NCBI GenBank assembly: GCA_902776285.1
Contig: CACYPK010000015.1
Span: 1-46,133, forward strand
DNA: 46,133 bases
Direction of reading: 5' to 3'
From: an uncultured Eubacteriales bacterium
GTDB taxonomy: Bacteria; Bacillota; Clostridia; Peptostreptococcales; Anaerovoracaceae
Positions 1 through 9,036 of this stretch are shown one piece after another (position 1 is the stretch's first letter; each line of letters opens with the position of its first letter). Both the position numbers and the translations under genes were made by a program. Below the pieces are notes generated by a model. It worked only from the letters and a program-made list of their open reading frames with translations. It was not told the DNA's origin and searched no databases.

Positions 1-13
1 GACCCCAATTAAC

Positions 14-95
14 GTAAAAGCGAAAAACGACGCTTTTACAGAACACCCCCATCAAAGTTAAAGGGAGGGGTCAGACCCCAAAAGAAGTTAAAGGG
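14..95. repeat. Cluster of short palindromes and direct repeats at window edge
   Basis: Three structures lie in the first 100 bases. Arms GTAAAAGCG (14-22) and CGCTTTTAC (31-39) form a perfect inverted repeat. GGGGTCAGACCCC (67-79) is a 13-base palindrome. AAGTTAAAGGG occurs twice as a direct repeat (55-65 and 85-95). GGGGTCAGACCCC-like palindromes are often seen near REP/Y1-transposase elements, so this may be the end of such an element lying outside the window. No coding sequence is visible here. Confidence 0.5.
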
Positions 96-132
96 CCCAT
101 CTTAATACAATATCATTCCTGACCTAAACACG

Positions 133-168
133 AAGGCGGCACATAAACACAAACGTGCCGCCTTTTTG
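133..168 (+). terminator. Intrinsic terminator of an upstream gene
   Basis: GGCGGCAC (135-142) pairs with GTGCCGCC (155-162) around a 12-base loop and is followed by TTTTT (163-167). The T-run lies on the plus strand, so it ends a plus-strand transcript that begins before the window. Confidence 0.8.
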
Positions 169-238
169 ATTATCGAAATGCAAATAGTGTGGGTTTTCGT
201 ATGATCATTGTTGTTATATTCCAAAAGATTTAATACTC

Positions 239-262
239 AATTAACAATATCTATTTATCGTA
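239..262. promoter_or_regulatory. Candidate operator shared with the 10.4-kb cell-wall gene
   Basis: These 24 bases, ending in CTATTTATCGTA, recur with two mismatches at 10433-10456 upstream of the exported double-psi-barrel gene. In that second copy the core is a clean palindrome (ACGATAA-CTAT-TTATCGT). This copy lies about 105 bases before the promoter of the large surface protein. A common regulator of surface and cell-wall genes is inferred, not shown. Confidence 0.4.
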
Positions 263-342
263 AAATAGGTGCGGTGTCCTTCGCCAAAGCCTCAACGGTT
301 TGCAAATACACGGGTTGACAATTATTTGTTTGTTATGAATCA

Positions 343-372
343 TTGGATTTTGCTTTTAGACAGTAGTATAAT
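343..372 (+). promoter_or_regulatory. Sigma-A promoter of the surface adhesin gene
   Basis: TTGGAT (343-348) and a perfect TATAAT (367-372) are separated by 18 bases, placing the start of transcription near 379 and giving a leader of about 30 bases. A TTGACA at 315-320 lacks a partner -10 at proper spacing. Confidence 0.6.
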
Positions 373-410
373 TAGTTGTTAAAATAGGTTAACTATGAGG
401 TTGACAATTG

Positions 411-3400
411 ATGATACGAGACTTGATCAAGTCTTTAATAAGTAATCGCAGATTTGCTGTCGCGGTGCTTTCCGTGATGGTAGTTTTTGCGACTATTGTT
501 TTGCTCATCTTCCCGGCATCCGCTCTTGAAAAAGACAAAGCTATGGAGATGGGTGGTATCAGCATGACCCCAACTGCACAGGATGCCGGAGATACAGATA
601 AAGAAGGTACTTCTGATTCTGAAGCAGCAGACAGCAGTTCTGAAGTTGAAGCATCCCCAATAGCAGCTGACCAGGAAGAATCGACTGACACGAATGGTGA
701 AGAACAAGCGATCGAAGAACGTACAGAAGAACCTGCCGCAGGAACTGATCCGGGATCTGCAAATACAAATGGAGCCGTTAACGATCTTGAGTTTGAAGGT
801 GAAGGCTACACTGTAAAGGTATCGGATCCCGAAAACGTACTTCCTGCGGATACCCATATCAATGTACGTGAGATAGCATCAGACGATGATGATTACGATC
901 GTTTCTATAATGACGCTCTCGATGCGCTGAATGAAGAGAAGGGGTCCGACGAGATCAAAGACTTCTCCTTTGCCAGGTTCTACGATATTGCTCTCATTTC
1001 AGGCTGTGAAGAAATAGAACCCGAAGGCGGCCCGGTCAGTGTAAGTATCGTATACGACAAAAACAATGCCGCTAACCGGGGGAACAACGCGCTGACAGTC
1101 AGCGATAACAGCAGCGTGCATGTTCTGCATTTCGCAGAAGATAAGGAAACCAGCGAGGTCACTGCCGAGATCATAGATACTGAACACGTCGATCTCGAGG
1201 TGAAAAAAGATACTCTTTTAGAGGCTACCTTTGAGACAGGCAGTTTTTCTGTTTACGCAATCGTAGACGCTCCGGAGCCGGCTGTGGTGAATGTAGAAAA
1301 AGTTCAGGATCTTGACGAGTTAGCGCAGGCAGGTGAAAACACGGCTTTCTATCTGTCTTACGGCGATCCTGCCAAGTATTTCACCAGTGAGCTCAACGGC
1401 AACAGCTGCTTTATAGAAACTACGAATTCCGATGCGGCGACAGAATGGCATTTTGAATCCGCAGGTGCCGCAAATACATATTACATTTACTGCACAGACT
1501 CAGCAGACAGCAGTGTAAGGCATTATATCAGGAACACAAGCAATAATAATGTCACTCTGACAGATGACATAAGCGAGGCAGATGCCATCGAGATCAGCGA
1601 TGCCGCTTCCGAAAAATTCTATTTGAAGAAAAACAACCAGAATAAGTGGCTCCAGCATTCCGGAGGCGGAGGCGGCATCCGTTATTATACCGATATAAAA
1701 AACACCACTAATTCACAGATCACGATCTCATACTCGGACTCGTTTAAGATCAAGGATGATCCGTATGACCTTGACGGTAAATCATACGGTATCTCTTATC
1801 AGAACGGATCAACGACAGCTGCCGCGCTTATGGCAGAAGCTAAGAATGAAACGCACCTTGTGGCCGAAGAGCTGTCGATAAAGCCTTCGGTCCTCGGCAA
1901 CAGCGGCATTCTCCTTATGGCTGAAAACAGTGACATTTCCATGTGGACATTCCACTGTGTCGAAGGGGATACATATACTATCACCGCTGAAGTGGATGGA
2001 GAAACCAAATACCTGACACTCAACGGTCAGACGCTTACGCTTCAGGATACGCCGGATGATACTTATTCAACGTTCAGGGCGATCCCCGGAACTGACTCCA
2101 ATGCCGGCAATTACTCATTTGCTGTCGGTAAATATTACATAACACCTGATATTAGCGGCAGTGATACCGGCAAAGGTTTCTTCGGGAAGACCAGTTCAAG
2201 CAATATGTGGCTTAACCTCGTGGAGAAGTCCGTTCTTGACGATGACGACTTTGTAACTTATGCCGCAAAGAAGGTCAGCGTATCCGATACTGAAAAAGTT
2301 CCGGACGGAGCGGAAGTTATCATTTACACACGTATATGGAATGAATCAAAGAAAAGATATGAATTCTTTGTGGTAGATCACGACGGAACTCTGATCCCGT
2401 GCGACGATGCAGGCGACAACATCGAATGGATCGGAAGCAAGATCAATACGGCTCTTTGGGATTTCACCGAGCACACCGGTGATGACGGAGAACCTAACTA
2501 TTTCTATGATCTGAAAAACGATCAGTACGGCAATTACATCGCTCCGCAGATAACAGGTGATCAGGTATTCCAGGACGATCCGATCGGTGTCAACCTTGAC
2601 GGAAGACGCTACGGACGCCCTTACACAACGATCATAGCCTGGGATGACGACAATTATTCCTATGCGGCTCTCAAGACAGAAAACGGTCATATAGTCACAT
2701 GTCCGCTGCCTGAGGCTCAGGATTTCTATTTTGCCATCATGACAGACAGGGAATATGATGAGAAACTGGCCACTGTCGAAACCGTTGACAATACCGAATA
2801 CGGTATTGAGATGAAGATGTTCGACTTCAACAATTCATTGACAGCAAAAAGAGATTCTGCTCAGACTGCTTTCCTGGGGCATGACAGTAATGTAAGAGGA
2901 CTGCTTACGACCGAACTGGGAGATGACAATTATCCTAAAGGTACCGATAAAGCCGGAACAGCAGGAAAGGGGAAGTCATTCAAGGAACTGATAGACATGT
3001 CAGACGGTGAACAGGATGCGAACCATCTGTTCCTTAAGAGCATATACAACGAAAGCGGTTATTTTGAATATGACAGCACACAGAACTTCGCTCACTTCAA
3101 TGAAGACGGCAATTTCACCGTATACGACAGCATTGGTGCAATAACAGGAGACAGTGAACACAAAGTTACCAGAGAGCACGGCCAGTTCATGCCGTACAAT
3201 GATATCTCAGTCGAAAAGGGATACGCGATCGACGCGCAGGGCAATGTTATCACCAATCGCACTGACGTGCTGAAGAATGAGCTTCCGGACACCAATACCC
3301 GCAAAGGCGAGAAGATGTACCTGATAGGCACCAATAAGGGGTCTTTCATCGATCCCGATCCGAGTGATAATTATAAAGGCGGTGTCGACTATTTCTACGG

Positions 3401-6400
3401 CATGGAGATGACTGCCAAATTCACCCAAACCGAAAGCGGAAAGGACGCATGGGGCCACGATATCATTTTCGAGTTTTCGGGAGATGATGATTTCTGGTTC
3501 TATGTCGATGGTGAACTTATACTCGATCTGGGAGGTGTTCATGAAGCTCAGGCCGGCTCTGTAAACTTCCGGACAGGGGAGATAACAAGTACATACGGCA
3601 ATTCAACGCTATATGAAACATTCAAAAAAAATTATCAGGCAAGAGGATTATCTGAATCTGAGATAAACACTAAGCTTGCTGAAAAATTTGAGTTTAAAGA
3701 CGGTCATTATGTCTTCAGGGACTATACGAATCATACGATGCGCATGTTCTATATGGAGAGAGGCGGCGGCGCGTCCAATCTTCATATGCGCTTCAACCTG
3801 TCTGCCGTGAAGCCGGGCAACGTTGTTCTGAGCAAAAAGCTTTCGGGTACGGACAGTGAGTCCAACAGCCTCATGGAGTTCCCGTATCAGATCTGGTATG
3901 CAACGAAAGAAGATCCGGAAGATGCTGACTGGAAGCTCGTAGGGGAGAATGGCGGAGACAGAAAGTATGTGACATATAAGGACACTTCTACGCCGGTGAC
4001 TTACAAAGACAGCTTAGTAATAGGGGACAGATCATACGACCACGTCTTCTTATTGAAACCGGGCGAGAGCGCCAATATCGATCTGCCTGAGATCACTGAT
4101 AAGAACAGCTCCACGGTCTATAAGATAGTTGAGTGCGGCGTCAATACTGACGCGTTCGATCATGTTTACGTCAACGACAGCGAGATCAACGGAACTCCTG
4201 CGGGTCATGCAAAGATAAAGGACTTTGGGACTACCTCTGATAACGCCGTTAACAGACCTAAGGTGGATTATGATAACCATGTCAGTGAAGGCGCGATGCG
4301 TACGCTCTCGATCACAAAGAAGCTGTATGATGTCGACGGAAAAACTCTGCTGAAATACCCTGACAATGACACGCTTTTCACTTTCCGTCTGAGTCTCGGA
4401 AACGCGTTTACAGATGAGGATAACATTCCTCCTGCTAATCTGTATCCGTATTTTGTCAAGAACGATCAGGACTATTACTGCAGATGGGACGCCGGCGAAC
4501 AGAAGTTCGTATCGCTGGGGATCAAGAAATACGATGGTCCTAACGGGCTTTCTGAATATCTTGCCGGTCTCACAAGCGTTGAGAAGGAATCCATCATTTT
4601 CCGTACATCCATGTACGGCTCCATCTCCAAGATCCCTGCGGGATATACCGTAGAAGTAAGAGACCTGATAATAGGCACACACTGGAAAGCCGAGGAGAGA
4701 GAAAGCGAGATTCCTAAAGGTTATACGCTCAGACTTGAAGACGGATATACGCTCATGCATGAGGGTCATGAGATCCTTAAGAACGGGACCGTGCCGATCA
4801 TCGGAACCATGGGTGAGGGTAAGAATCCTGCTGAACAGGCCAGATCGCCTGAGGTCGATATAAGGAACCAGAAAGGATGGGGCCTTACTGTCAACAAGGT
4901 CTGGACAGACAAGGACTTCATGCAATCGCACGACCCGATATATTTTGCCGTTTATGTCAACAGCGGCACCGAGAGCGCTCCGCAATACACTTTGCTCGAC
5001 AAGAGCGTGCGTCAGATGAAATCTTCGGAATCATCCATATACTACTTCTTTGATAACCTTCAGAGCGGCATTCCGTTCGATAAGTATAAGATCTTTGAGG
5101 TTGAACTTACGGAAGGACCTGCCTTCCATGTCGATCCCGAAGGAAAGGTATTGGGATATGCCGATATATCACCTGTAAACGAAGGTCAGACCATCACGAT
5201 CGGCGGCACACCTGTAGGCGGGTCATATGTCGAGGACGGTTTCACTTATACTGTGAATTATGAGCAGGGCGAGCAGACGACTCACAACGAGAACGTCCGT
5301 ACCGATACCGTTACAAACTCCCGTCCGGGCCTGAAACTGTATAAGACCTTGTGGGATTATGAAACACCGCTCAAGGGCGCTGTCTTTACTCTTAAGGATG
5401 AGCAGGGCGATGATGTTGCTGCGTCAACTTACACTTCAAGAGAGTCAGACGGTCTTATAACGACCGCATATCTGAATAACGGCAAATATTATCTGACTGA
5501 GATCGAGACCCCTAAGGGATACGCTGCTCTTGAAACACCTATAGAAATAACTGTTGATGAAGACGGGATCAGCGCAGACGGCAATGGTAATTATTATCAG
5601 TTCCATGCTGCGCATGATGATGAAATGGCTTCCATCACTGTCAGAGACCTTCAGACGGATCTCGCTGTCAGAAAAGTGGATCCTTCTATCGAGCCGTCAT
5701 CGGAATCCGGTCTGGCCGGTGTTCATTTTGCCCTGTATCGCCAGGTGACTGATGGTTCAGGTAATCCGAGAAAAGACTATCTGCCTATGACAGGGTATGA
5801 AGACATAGTGACCGGTGAAAACGGGATCCTGGCCGAAGTGAACATGGAAGACATTCCTGCGGGCACATATTACCTTACGGAAACAGAAGCCCTGGATGGA
5901 TACGAGCTGCTCGATTCCGATCTCTGCTTCACTATAGGTAAAAACGGAAAGATCGTAATAAACAGCGAAGGTCATTCCGCCTGGCTTTCCTCAGTGACCG
6001 ATATGGACGCGGGAATAAAATCATGGCGCATCACGGTTCCTAACGGTCATACGCAGAAGATAAGCTTCCTGAAAGTTGATGTCGCTGATACCGATGTGCG
6101 TCTTGCCGGTGCCGAATTCGATCTGTATCCGGTAGTGGACGGCGAAAGAGGGCCTGTAATTTACACCGGCCTTGTATCGGATGAAAACGGCCTGCTTACG
6201 CTGACATCTCAGTCCGGAACGCAGACTGTATTTGAGCTGGCAGCCGGTCAGTATCACCTTGTGGAGACCAAAGCGCCGTCCGGCTACGATATAAAGGAAG
6301 ATCCTGTAATCATAACGATCAACGAACCGGACGGGAACTCAGGCGGTGACAACGTATCTTATGATGAAGAAACGACACTGTCCGGAAACGGCAGCGGAAA

Positions 6401-6569
6401 GAGTTTCGATGATGCTACCGGAGTTGTCACACTTATGATATCCAACACTGCCGGTGTCGAGCTTCCGAAGACGGGAGGCATAGGAACCACGATATTCTAT
6501 GTATTGGGTTCAATACTGGTTATCGGCGGCGGGATATACTTCATAGGTCGCAAACGCGCACTGAGATAG
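411..6569 (+). CDS. Giant LPXTG-anchored surface adhesin with fibro-slime and Cna_B-type domains
   Basis: A secreted wall-anchored protein of 2052 residues. A signal/membrane segment (about residues 14-38, ending PASA-L) is followed by an acidic Ser/Glu/Thr linker to about residue 125. Next comes a long beta-rich region with repeated ligand-like modules. A fibro-slime/PA14-like domain spans about residues 1000-1130, with the hallmark DDDFWFYVDGELILDLGG followed by the FYMERGGG motif. At least five Cna_B/SpaA-like domains occupy about 1135-1990 (for example LKLYKTLWDYETPLKGAVF and AGVHFALY), of the kind stabilised by isopeptide bonds. It ends with LPKTG (about 2018-2022), a hydrophobic helix and a basic tail, the substrate signal of a class A/C sortase. 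ATG 411 lies 10 bases after GAGG; an in-frame TTG at 408 is an alternative start. No sortase gene is in the window. A terminator follows closely, so the gene is monocistronic. Confidence 0.9.
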   Translation: MIRDLIKSLISNRRFAVAVLSVMVVFATIVLLIFPASALEKDKAMEMGGISMTPTAQDAGDTDKEGTSDSEAADSSSEVEASPIAADQEESTDTNGEEQAIEERTEEPAAGTDPGSANTNGAVNDLEFEGEGYTVKVSDPENVLPADTHINVREIASDDDDYDRFYNDALDALNEEKGSDEIKDFSFARFYDIALISGCEEIEPEGGPVSVSIVYDKNNAANRGNNALTVSDNSSVHVLHFAEDKETSEVTAEIIDTEHVDLEVKKDTLLEATFETGSFSVYAIVDAPEPAVVNVEKVQDLDELAQAGENTAFYLSYGDPAKYFTSELNGNSCFIETTNSDAATEWHFESAGAANTYYIYCTDSADSSVRHYIRNTSNNNVTLTDDISEADAIEISDAASEKFYLKKNNQNKWLQHSGGGGGIRYYTDIKNTTNSQITISYSDSFKIKDDPYDLDGKSYGISYQNGSTTAAALMAEAKNETHLVAEELSIKPSVLGNSGILLMAENSDISMWTFHCVEGDTYTITAEVDGETKYLTLNGQTLTLQDTPDDTYSTFRAIPGTDSNAGNYSFAVGKYYITPDISGSDTGKGFFGKTSSSNMWLNLVEKSVLDDDDFVTYAAKKVSVSDTEKVPDGAEVIIYTRIWNESKKRYEFFVVDHDGTLIPCDDAGDNIEWIGSKINTALWDFTEHTGDDGEPNYFYDLKNDQYGNYIAPQITGDQVFQDDPIGVNLDGRRYGRPYTTIIAWDDDNYSYAALKTENGHIVTCPLPEAQDFYFAIMTDREYDEKLATVETVDNTEYGIEMKMFDFNNSLTAKRDSAQTAFLGHDSNVRGLLTTELGDDNYPKGTDKAGTAGKGKSFKELIDMSDGEQDANHLFLKSIYNESGYFEYDSTQNFAHFNEDGNFTVYDSIGAITGDSEHKVTREHGQFMPYNDISVEKGYAIDAQGNVITNRTDVLKNELPDTNTRKGEKMYLIGTNKGSFIDPDPSDNYKGGVDYFYGMEMTAKFTQTESGKDAWGHDIIFEFSGDDDFWFYVDGELILDLGGVHEAQAGSVNFRTGEITSTYGNSTLYETFKKNYQARGLSESEINTKLAEKFEFKDGHYVFRDYTNHTMRMFYMERGGGASNLHMRFNLSAVKPGNVVLSKKLSGTDSESNSLMEFPYQIWYATKEDPEDADWKLVGENGGDRKYVTYKDTSTPVTYKDSLVIGDRSYDHVFLLKPGESANIDLPEITDKNSSTVYKIVECGVNTDAFDHVYVNDSEINGTPAGHAKIKDFGTTSDNAVNRPKVDYDNHVSEGAMRTLSITKKLYDVDGKTLLKYPDNDTLFTFRLSLGNAFTDEDNIPPANLYPYFVKNDQDYYCRWDAGEQKFVSLGIKKYDGPNGLSEYLAGLTSVEKESIIFRTSMYGSISKIPAGYTVEVRDLIIGTHWKAEERESEIPKGYTLRLEDGYTLMHEGHEILKNGTVPIIGTMGEGKNPAEQARSPEVDIRNQKGWGLTVNKVWTDKDFMQSHDPIYFAVYVNSGTESAPQYTLLDKSVRQMKSSESSIYYFFDNLQSGIPFDKYKIFEVELTEGPAFHVDPEGKVLGYADISPVNEGQTITIGGTPVGGSYVEDGFTYTVNYEQGEQTTHNENVRTDTVTNSRPGLKLYKTLWDYETPLKGAVFTLKDEQGDDVAASTYTSRESDGLITTAYLNNGKYYLTEIETPKGYAALETPIEITVDEDGISADGNGNYYQFHAAHDDEMASITVRDLQTDLAVRKVDPSIEPSSESGLAGVHFALYRQVTDGSGNPRKDYLPMTGYEDIVTGENGILAEVNMEDIPAGTYYLTETEALDGYELLDSDLCFTIGKNGKIVINSEGHSAWLSSVTDMDAGIKSWRITVPNGHTQKISFLKVDVADTDVRLAGAEFDLYPVVDGERGPVIYTGLVSDENGLLTLTSQSGTQTVFELAAGQYHLVETKAPSGYDIKEDPVIITINEPDGNSGGDNVSYDEETTLSGNGSGKSFDDATGVVTLMISNTAGVELPKTGGIGTTIFYVLGSILVIGGGIYFIGRKRALR

Positions 6570-6648
6570 CCCCTGAGAGCTCGAAATTTGACATATAAGC
6601 GAATTTTAATAAATATTCGTGTAACTATGCATATTATTTAAACGTAAA

Positions 6649-6680
6649 GCGAGAGCCAAAATATGGCTCTCGCATTTTTT
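6649..6680 (+). terminator. Intrinsic terminator of the adhesin gene
   Basis: GCGAGAGCCA (6649-6658) and TGGCTCTCGC (6664-6673) form a perfect 10-bp stem with a 5-base loop, followed by A and six T. It lies 80 bases past the adhesin stop codon. Confidence 0.9.
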
Positions 6681-6806
6681 ATCGAATTATTTATTGATTA
6701 TTGCCATATACAGCAGTATTGGTCTTCAAAAAGTGGATATGTAATAGTATGTAAAAGTCAGACTGAGGATCCCTTGAAAACGTCGAAATTTGAGCATTTT
6801 TATGGG

Positions 6807-6820
6807 GTACTGCGCAGTAC
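6807..6820. repeat. 14-bp perfect palindrome
   Basis: GTACTGCGCAGTAC is a perfect palindrome in non-coding DNA between two terminator-like hairpins. Function unknown; it could be an operator or chance. Confidence 0.4.
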
Positions 6821-6868
6821 ACAGTATAGCACGGCAAGCAGGCGCTTATAGCACAGCACACAAAAGGG

Positions 6869-6915
6869 AAGGGGCTGTCGCGTTTGAACCAATCAAATGC
6901 AACAGTCCCTTTTTA
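6869..6915 (+). terminator. Long hairpin followed by T-run
   Basis: AGGGGCTGT (6870-6878) and CGTTTGA pair, with G-T wobbles and a small internal mismatch, with TCAAATG and ACAGTCCCT (6893-6910). TTTTT follows at 6910-6914. It looks like an intrinsic terminator, yet no gene is recognisable immediately upstream. GGGGCTGT...ACAGTCCC sequences also occur at the ends of some insertion sequences, so a relic of one is possible. The rest of 6681-7099 shows nothing else beyond AT-rich sequence with two TATATGATCAT-like repeats. Confidence 0.5.
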
Positions 6916-7099
6916 GTGCTTATATTTCATACGACCATCTTTATATGATCATCATTATATGATCATAATTTTATGACCATCATTTTCAGATCTTAAACTT
7001 GCCCACCAAACATTTTTTAATGGAAATCCTGCATTGCTTGACCTAATTATGACTATATAAGCACTAATTTTGTAAACAATCTTTGGGCATGTAAAACCG

Positions 7100-7354
7100 G
7101 GTGTATCATTTAGAAAGTTCAATACAGCATTTGCACCATTTTCAGGGTTAGAAAGCTCTATTTGGCCTGTAATCGATCAAATGGTGTAAACATAATTAAC
7201 TAAATACCTCTTTTACACCATATTATATAAAAACGGTGTAACTCTGATACCAACTGCTTTGTTAATTACACCCGGAGGCATTTTTATGAACATTTACATG
7301 GATCAAATCGAAAAAATGGTGTATGAACAAAAGAAGATTCGTGATAATTACACC
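7100..7354. repeat. Left array: four inverted GGTGTAA/TTACACC units
   Basis: Four units, each opening with GGTGTAA (or GGTGTAT) and closing with TTACACC (or TTGCACC): 7100-7137 (38 bp), 7183-7219 (37), 7235-7272 (38) and 7318-7354 (37). The gaps between them are 45, 15 and 45 bp. Half-sites are about 31, 52, 30 and 22 bases apart, close to whole helical turns, so all sites face one side of the DNA. The sequence between half-sites is not conserved. Unit 3 ends directly before the Shine-Dalgarno of the nuclease gene, and unit 4 lies inside its coding region. This suggests protein binding and autoregulation, or the end of a mobile unit. Confidence 0.85.
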
Positions 7355-8128
7355 CATGAACTCAATAGTTATCCCCAAGGATCGATATCGTGCTGCAAGA
7401 ACCATGGCAAAGAGACTTTTTACCATTCTTATTCTGAAGGCGGACGACGTTTCAGGGTTTCACTAAACAAAAAGCCTGAAATCATGAGGGATCTTGCCAG
7501 AAAAGAGTATTTGTCTTTAGCGTGCAATGTATTGGATCATAACATAGAGATAATTGAGAAAGCCAGCCAAAGTTTGATAGATTATGACTTCGCTAATCTG
7601 AAAGCAAGCATGCCCGGAGCTTATCAAAAGATTCCGGATGAGTTTTTCTACAGACGAGGAAAGATCTGGGACTGCATTGATTCAGTCGATGGAGCAGAAG
7701 CAGCAATTAATCGTCATAAAGATTGGGGAAGAGAGCCATACAGGATGAGCACATATAATCCTTCAGGACGCAAATACCCGACTTCTGCAGGATTCAAGGT
7801 CAGATCGAAATCAGAACAGCATATAGTGGAACAACTTGTTAATTATGGAGTGCCTTTCAGGTATGAAATGGTGATACAATTCGGCGATCTGACCTTTGCA
7901 CCTGACTTCACATTCCGAGGAAGAGATCTACACCTGTTTTACTGGGAACATGCCGGCATGATGGAGGATGGCTTTTATAGGATAAGGCATAAAAGAAAAA
8001 TTGAGTATATGGAAAATTGCGGAATCGTTCCCTGGAAGAACCTGATAATCACATATGATGTCAACGGCGGCATAAATGTTCCATTGATAAAAAACATCAT
8101 AGAAAATGATGTTATTCCAAGGCTTTAG
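7286..8128 (+). CDS. PD-(D/E)XK-type nuclease-like protein flanked by site arrays
   Basis: A 280-residue protein. The C-terminal third reads as a PD-(D/E)XK nuclease fold: a helix with SKSEQ (Glu177), then PDFTF (Asp207) and the strand motif YWEH (Glu221, His222). A basic helix (RIRHKRKIEYMENCG) and NLIITYD follow. This resembles the family, common and often multicopy in gut Firmicutes, that carries an N-terminal PKGSL.CRKNG-like strand (here PQGSISCCKNHG) and a YWEH.G.M.D motif. Role unknown; DNA cleavage is inferred. ATG 7286 is chosen because GGAGG lies 7 bases upstream; a TTG at 7259 has no such site. No partner methylase or toxin/antitoxin gene is adjacent. The two arrays around it mark it as part of a defined unit of about 1.53 kb. 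Confidence 0.75.
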   Translation: MNIYMDQIEKMVYEQKKIRDNYTHELNSYPQGSISCCKNHGKETFYHSYSEGGRRFRVSLNKKPEIMRDLARKEYLSLACNVLDHNIEIIEKASQSLIDYDFANLKASMPGAYQKIPDEFFYRRGKIWDCIDSVDGAEAAINRHKDWGREPYRMSTYNPSGRKYPTSAGFKVRSKSEQHIVEQLVNYGVPFRYEMVIQFGDLTFAPDFTFRGRDLHLFYWEHAGMMEDGFYRIRHKRKIEYMENCGIVPWKNLIITYDVNGGINVPLIKNIIENDVIPRL

Positions 8129-8246
8129 ATATGGCTCATGGCGCGGAGACAAAGAAAATTGGTTGCCTCAAAGCCTTGAAATTTCAAGCAAAATTGCAAG
8201 GTAATATGGGTCCGGAGGGTATAAAAAAATCGCTTAAATCGAAAAT

Positions 8247-8272
8247 AAACGCCTCTTTTTTTCGGCGTTTTC
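8247..8272 (+). terminator. Probable terminator downstream of the nuclease gene
   Basis: AAACGCC (8247-8253) pairs with GGCGTTT (8264-8270) around a T-rich loop, and TT follows. It is weak as a terminator because the T-run is short. It lies 120 bases after the nuclease stop and before the right array. Confidence 0.4.
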
Positions 8273-8370
8273 ATGAAAAATGAGTGCAATTGTCCAAAGC
8301 GGCAATCCGGATGAAAAAGTCGCAATTCAGGTATAACTTCAGTGGAATCTTTTTATTTCTGGAGCTAACG

Positions 8371-8625
8371 GGTGTAAATATGGATAAATCATTGTATGAT
8401 TTTACACCATTTTTAGAACACGCCTCAAACAATTGTTTATTTATATGGCTTTGGGTGTAAATTTCATAGTATGAGTGCTGAGTTTACACCGGTTTTGCTA
8501 AATCGGGTGTAAAAACGTTTGTCCTTTGATTCAGATATACACCATTTGCCAGATTGCAATCTTGATCAGGGCCGTCAAGCTTAGAAATGGTGTAAATCCT
8601 AAATGAAATTACAATAGTTTACACC
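8371..8625. repeat. Right array: four inverted GGTGTAA/TTACACC units
   Basis: Units at 8371-8408 (38 bp), 8454-8490 (37), 8506-8543 (38) and 8589-8625 (37), separated by 45, 15 and 45 bp. This is the same architecture, to the base, as the left array, and in the same order (a direct rather than inverted copy). Seven of its eight half-sites are exact GGTGTAA or TTACACC; one is ATACACC. The DNA between half-sites differs from the left array, so geometry and half-sites have been kept while the rest drifted. This array is non-coding. Confidence 0.85.
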
Positions 8626-8722
8626 CAGGACAGTCAATCGACCACATACACAAACCAAATGCTCACAATCAGGAGTAAGAACACAGACTTTATATGATTC
8701 AAGGATTTCAGCAAAAGGTGTC

Positions 8723-8780
8723 CACTAAATGGAATATCAGAAGTATTCACTAAATAGAATATCGGAAAATGGAGTATCAG
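8723..8780. repeat. Degenerate 25-bp direct repeats
   Basis: CACTAAATGGAATATCAG (8723-8740) recurs as CACTAAATAGAATATCGG (8748-8765) and, in shortened form, as AAAATGGAGTATCAG (8766-8780). The array is short and imperfect. It may be an insertion-sequence end or a decayed repeat. Apart from this, 8626-9036 is AT-rich and shows no supported gene. Confidence 0.45.
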
Positions 8781-9036
8781 AGGTGGTTCAATTAATGAGC
8801 AGTTTTGCCGGCAGAAATAATACAATAAAATTGTCTAATAAATATGGTAATAAAAGGGCAATGTGACTCAAAGCCGATCTGTATTATTCCGAGAATATTT
8901 TATTTGAATATAAATACATTAGAAGTGGTCGTATACATATAAGTATAAAAGACGGTTTGGATGTGTTATTTGGCTGTTTTGAGTGTATAGCTCTTCCGAA
9001 AATTATGATTTTAGGAATAGTTGTGTCTTGTAAAGA

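Noticed and set aside
4050..4985. Minus-strand open frame of 311 codons inside the adhesin gene
   Set aside because: Shadow of the adhesin reading frame; no domain or start signal.
6663..6851. Short plus-strand frame after the adhesin terminator
   Set aside because: It begins inside the terminator and has no ribosome-binding site or family resemblance.
8171..8189. AAGCCTTGAAATTTCAAGC shared with 34557-34575
   Set aside because: The core is a common self-complementary sequence; only the second copy sits in a good promoter. A link between the two loci is not supported.
7100..8625. CRISPR array
   Set aside because: The repeated part is only 7 bases, alternates in orientation and occurs in a fixed 38/37 pattern; there are no cas genes.
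8723..8780. Insertion-sequence remnant
   Set aside because: Repeats are short and degenerate, and no transposase fragment is found nearby.
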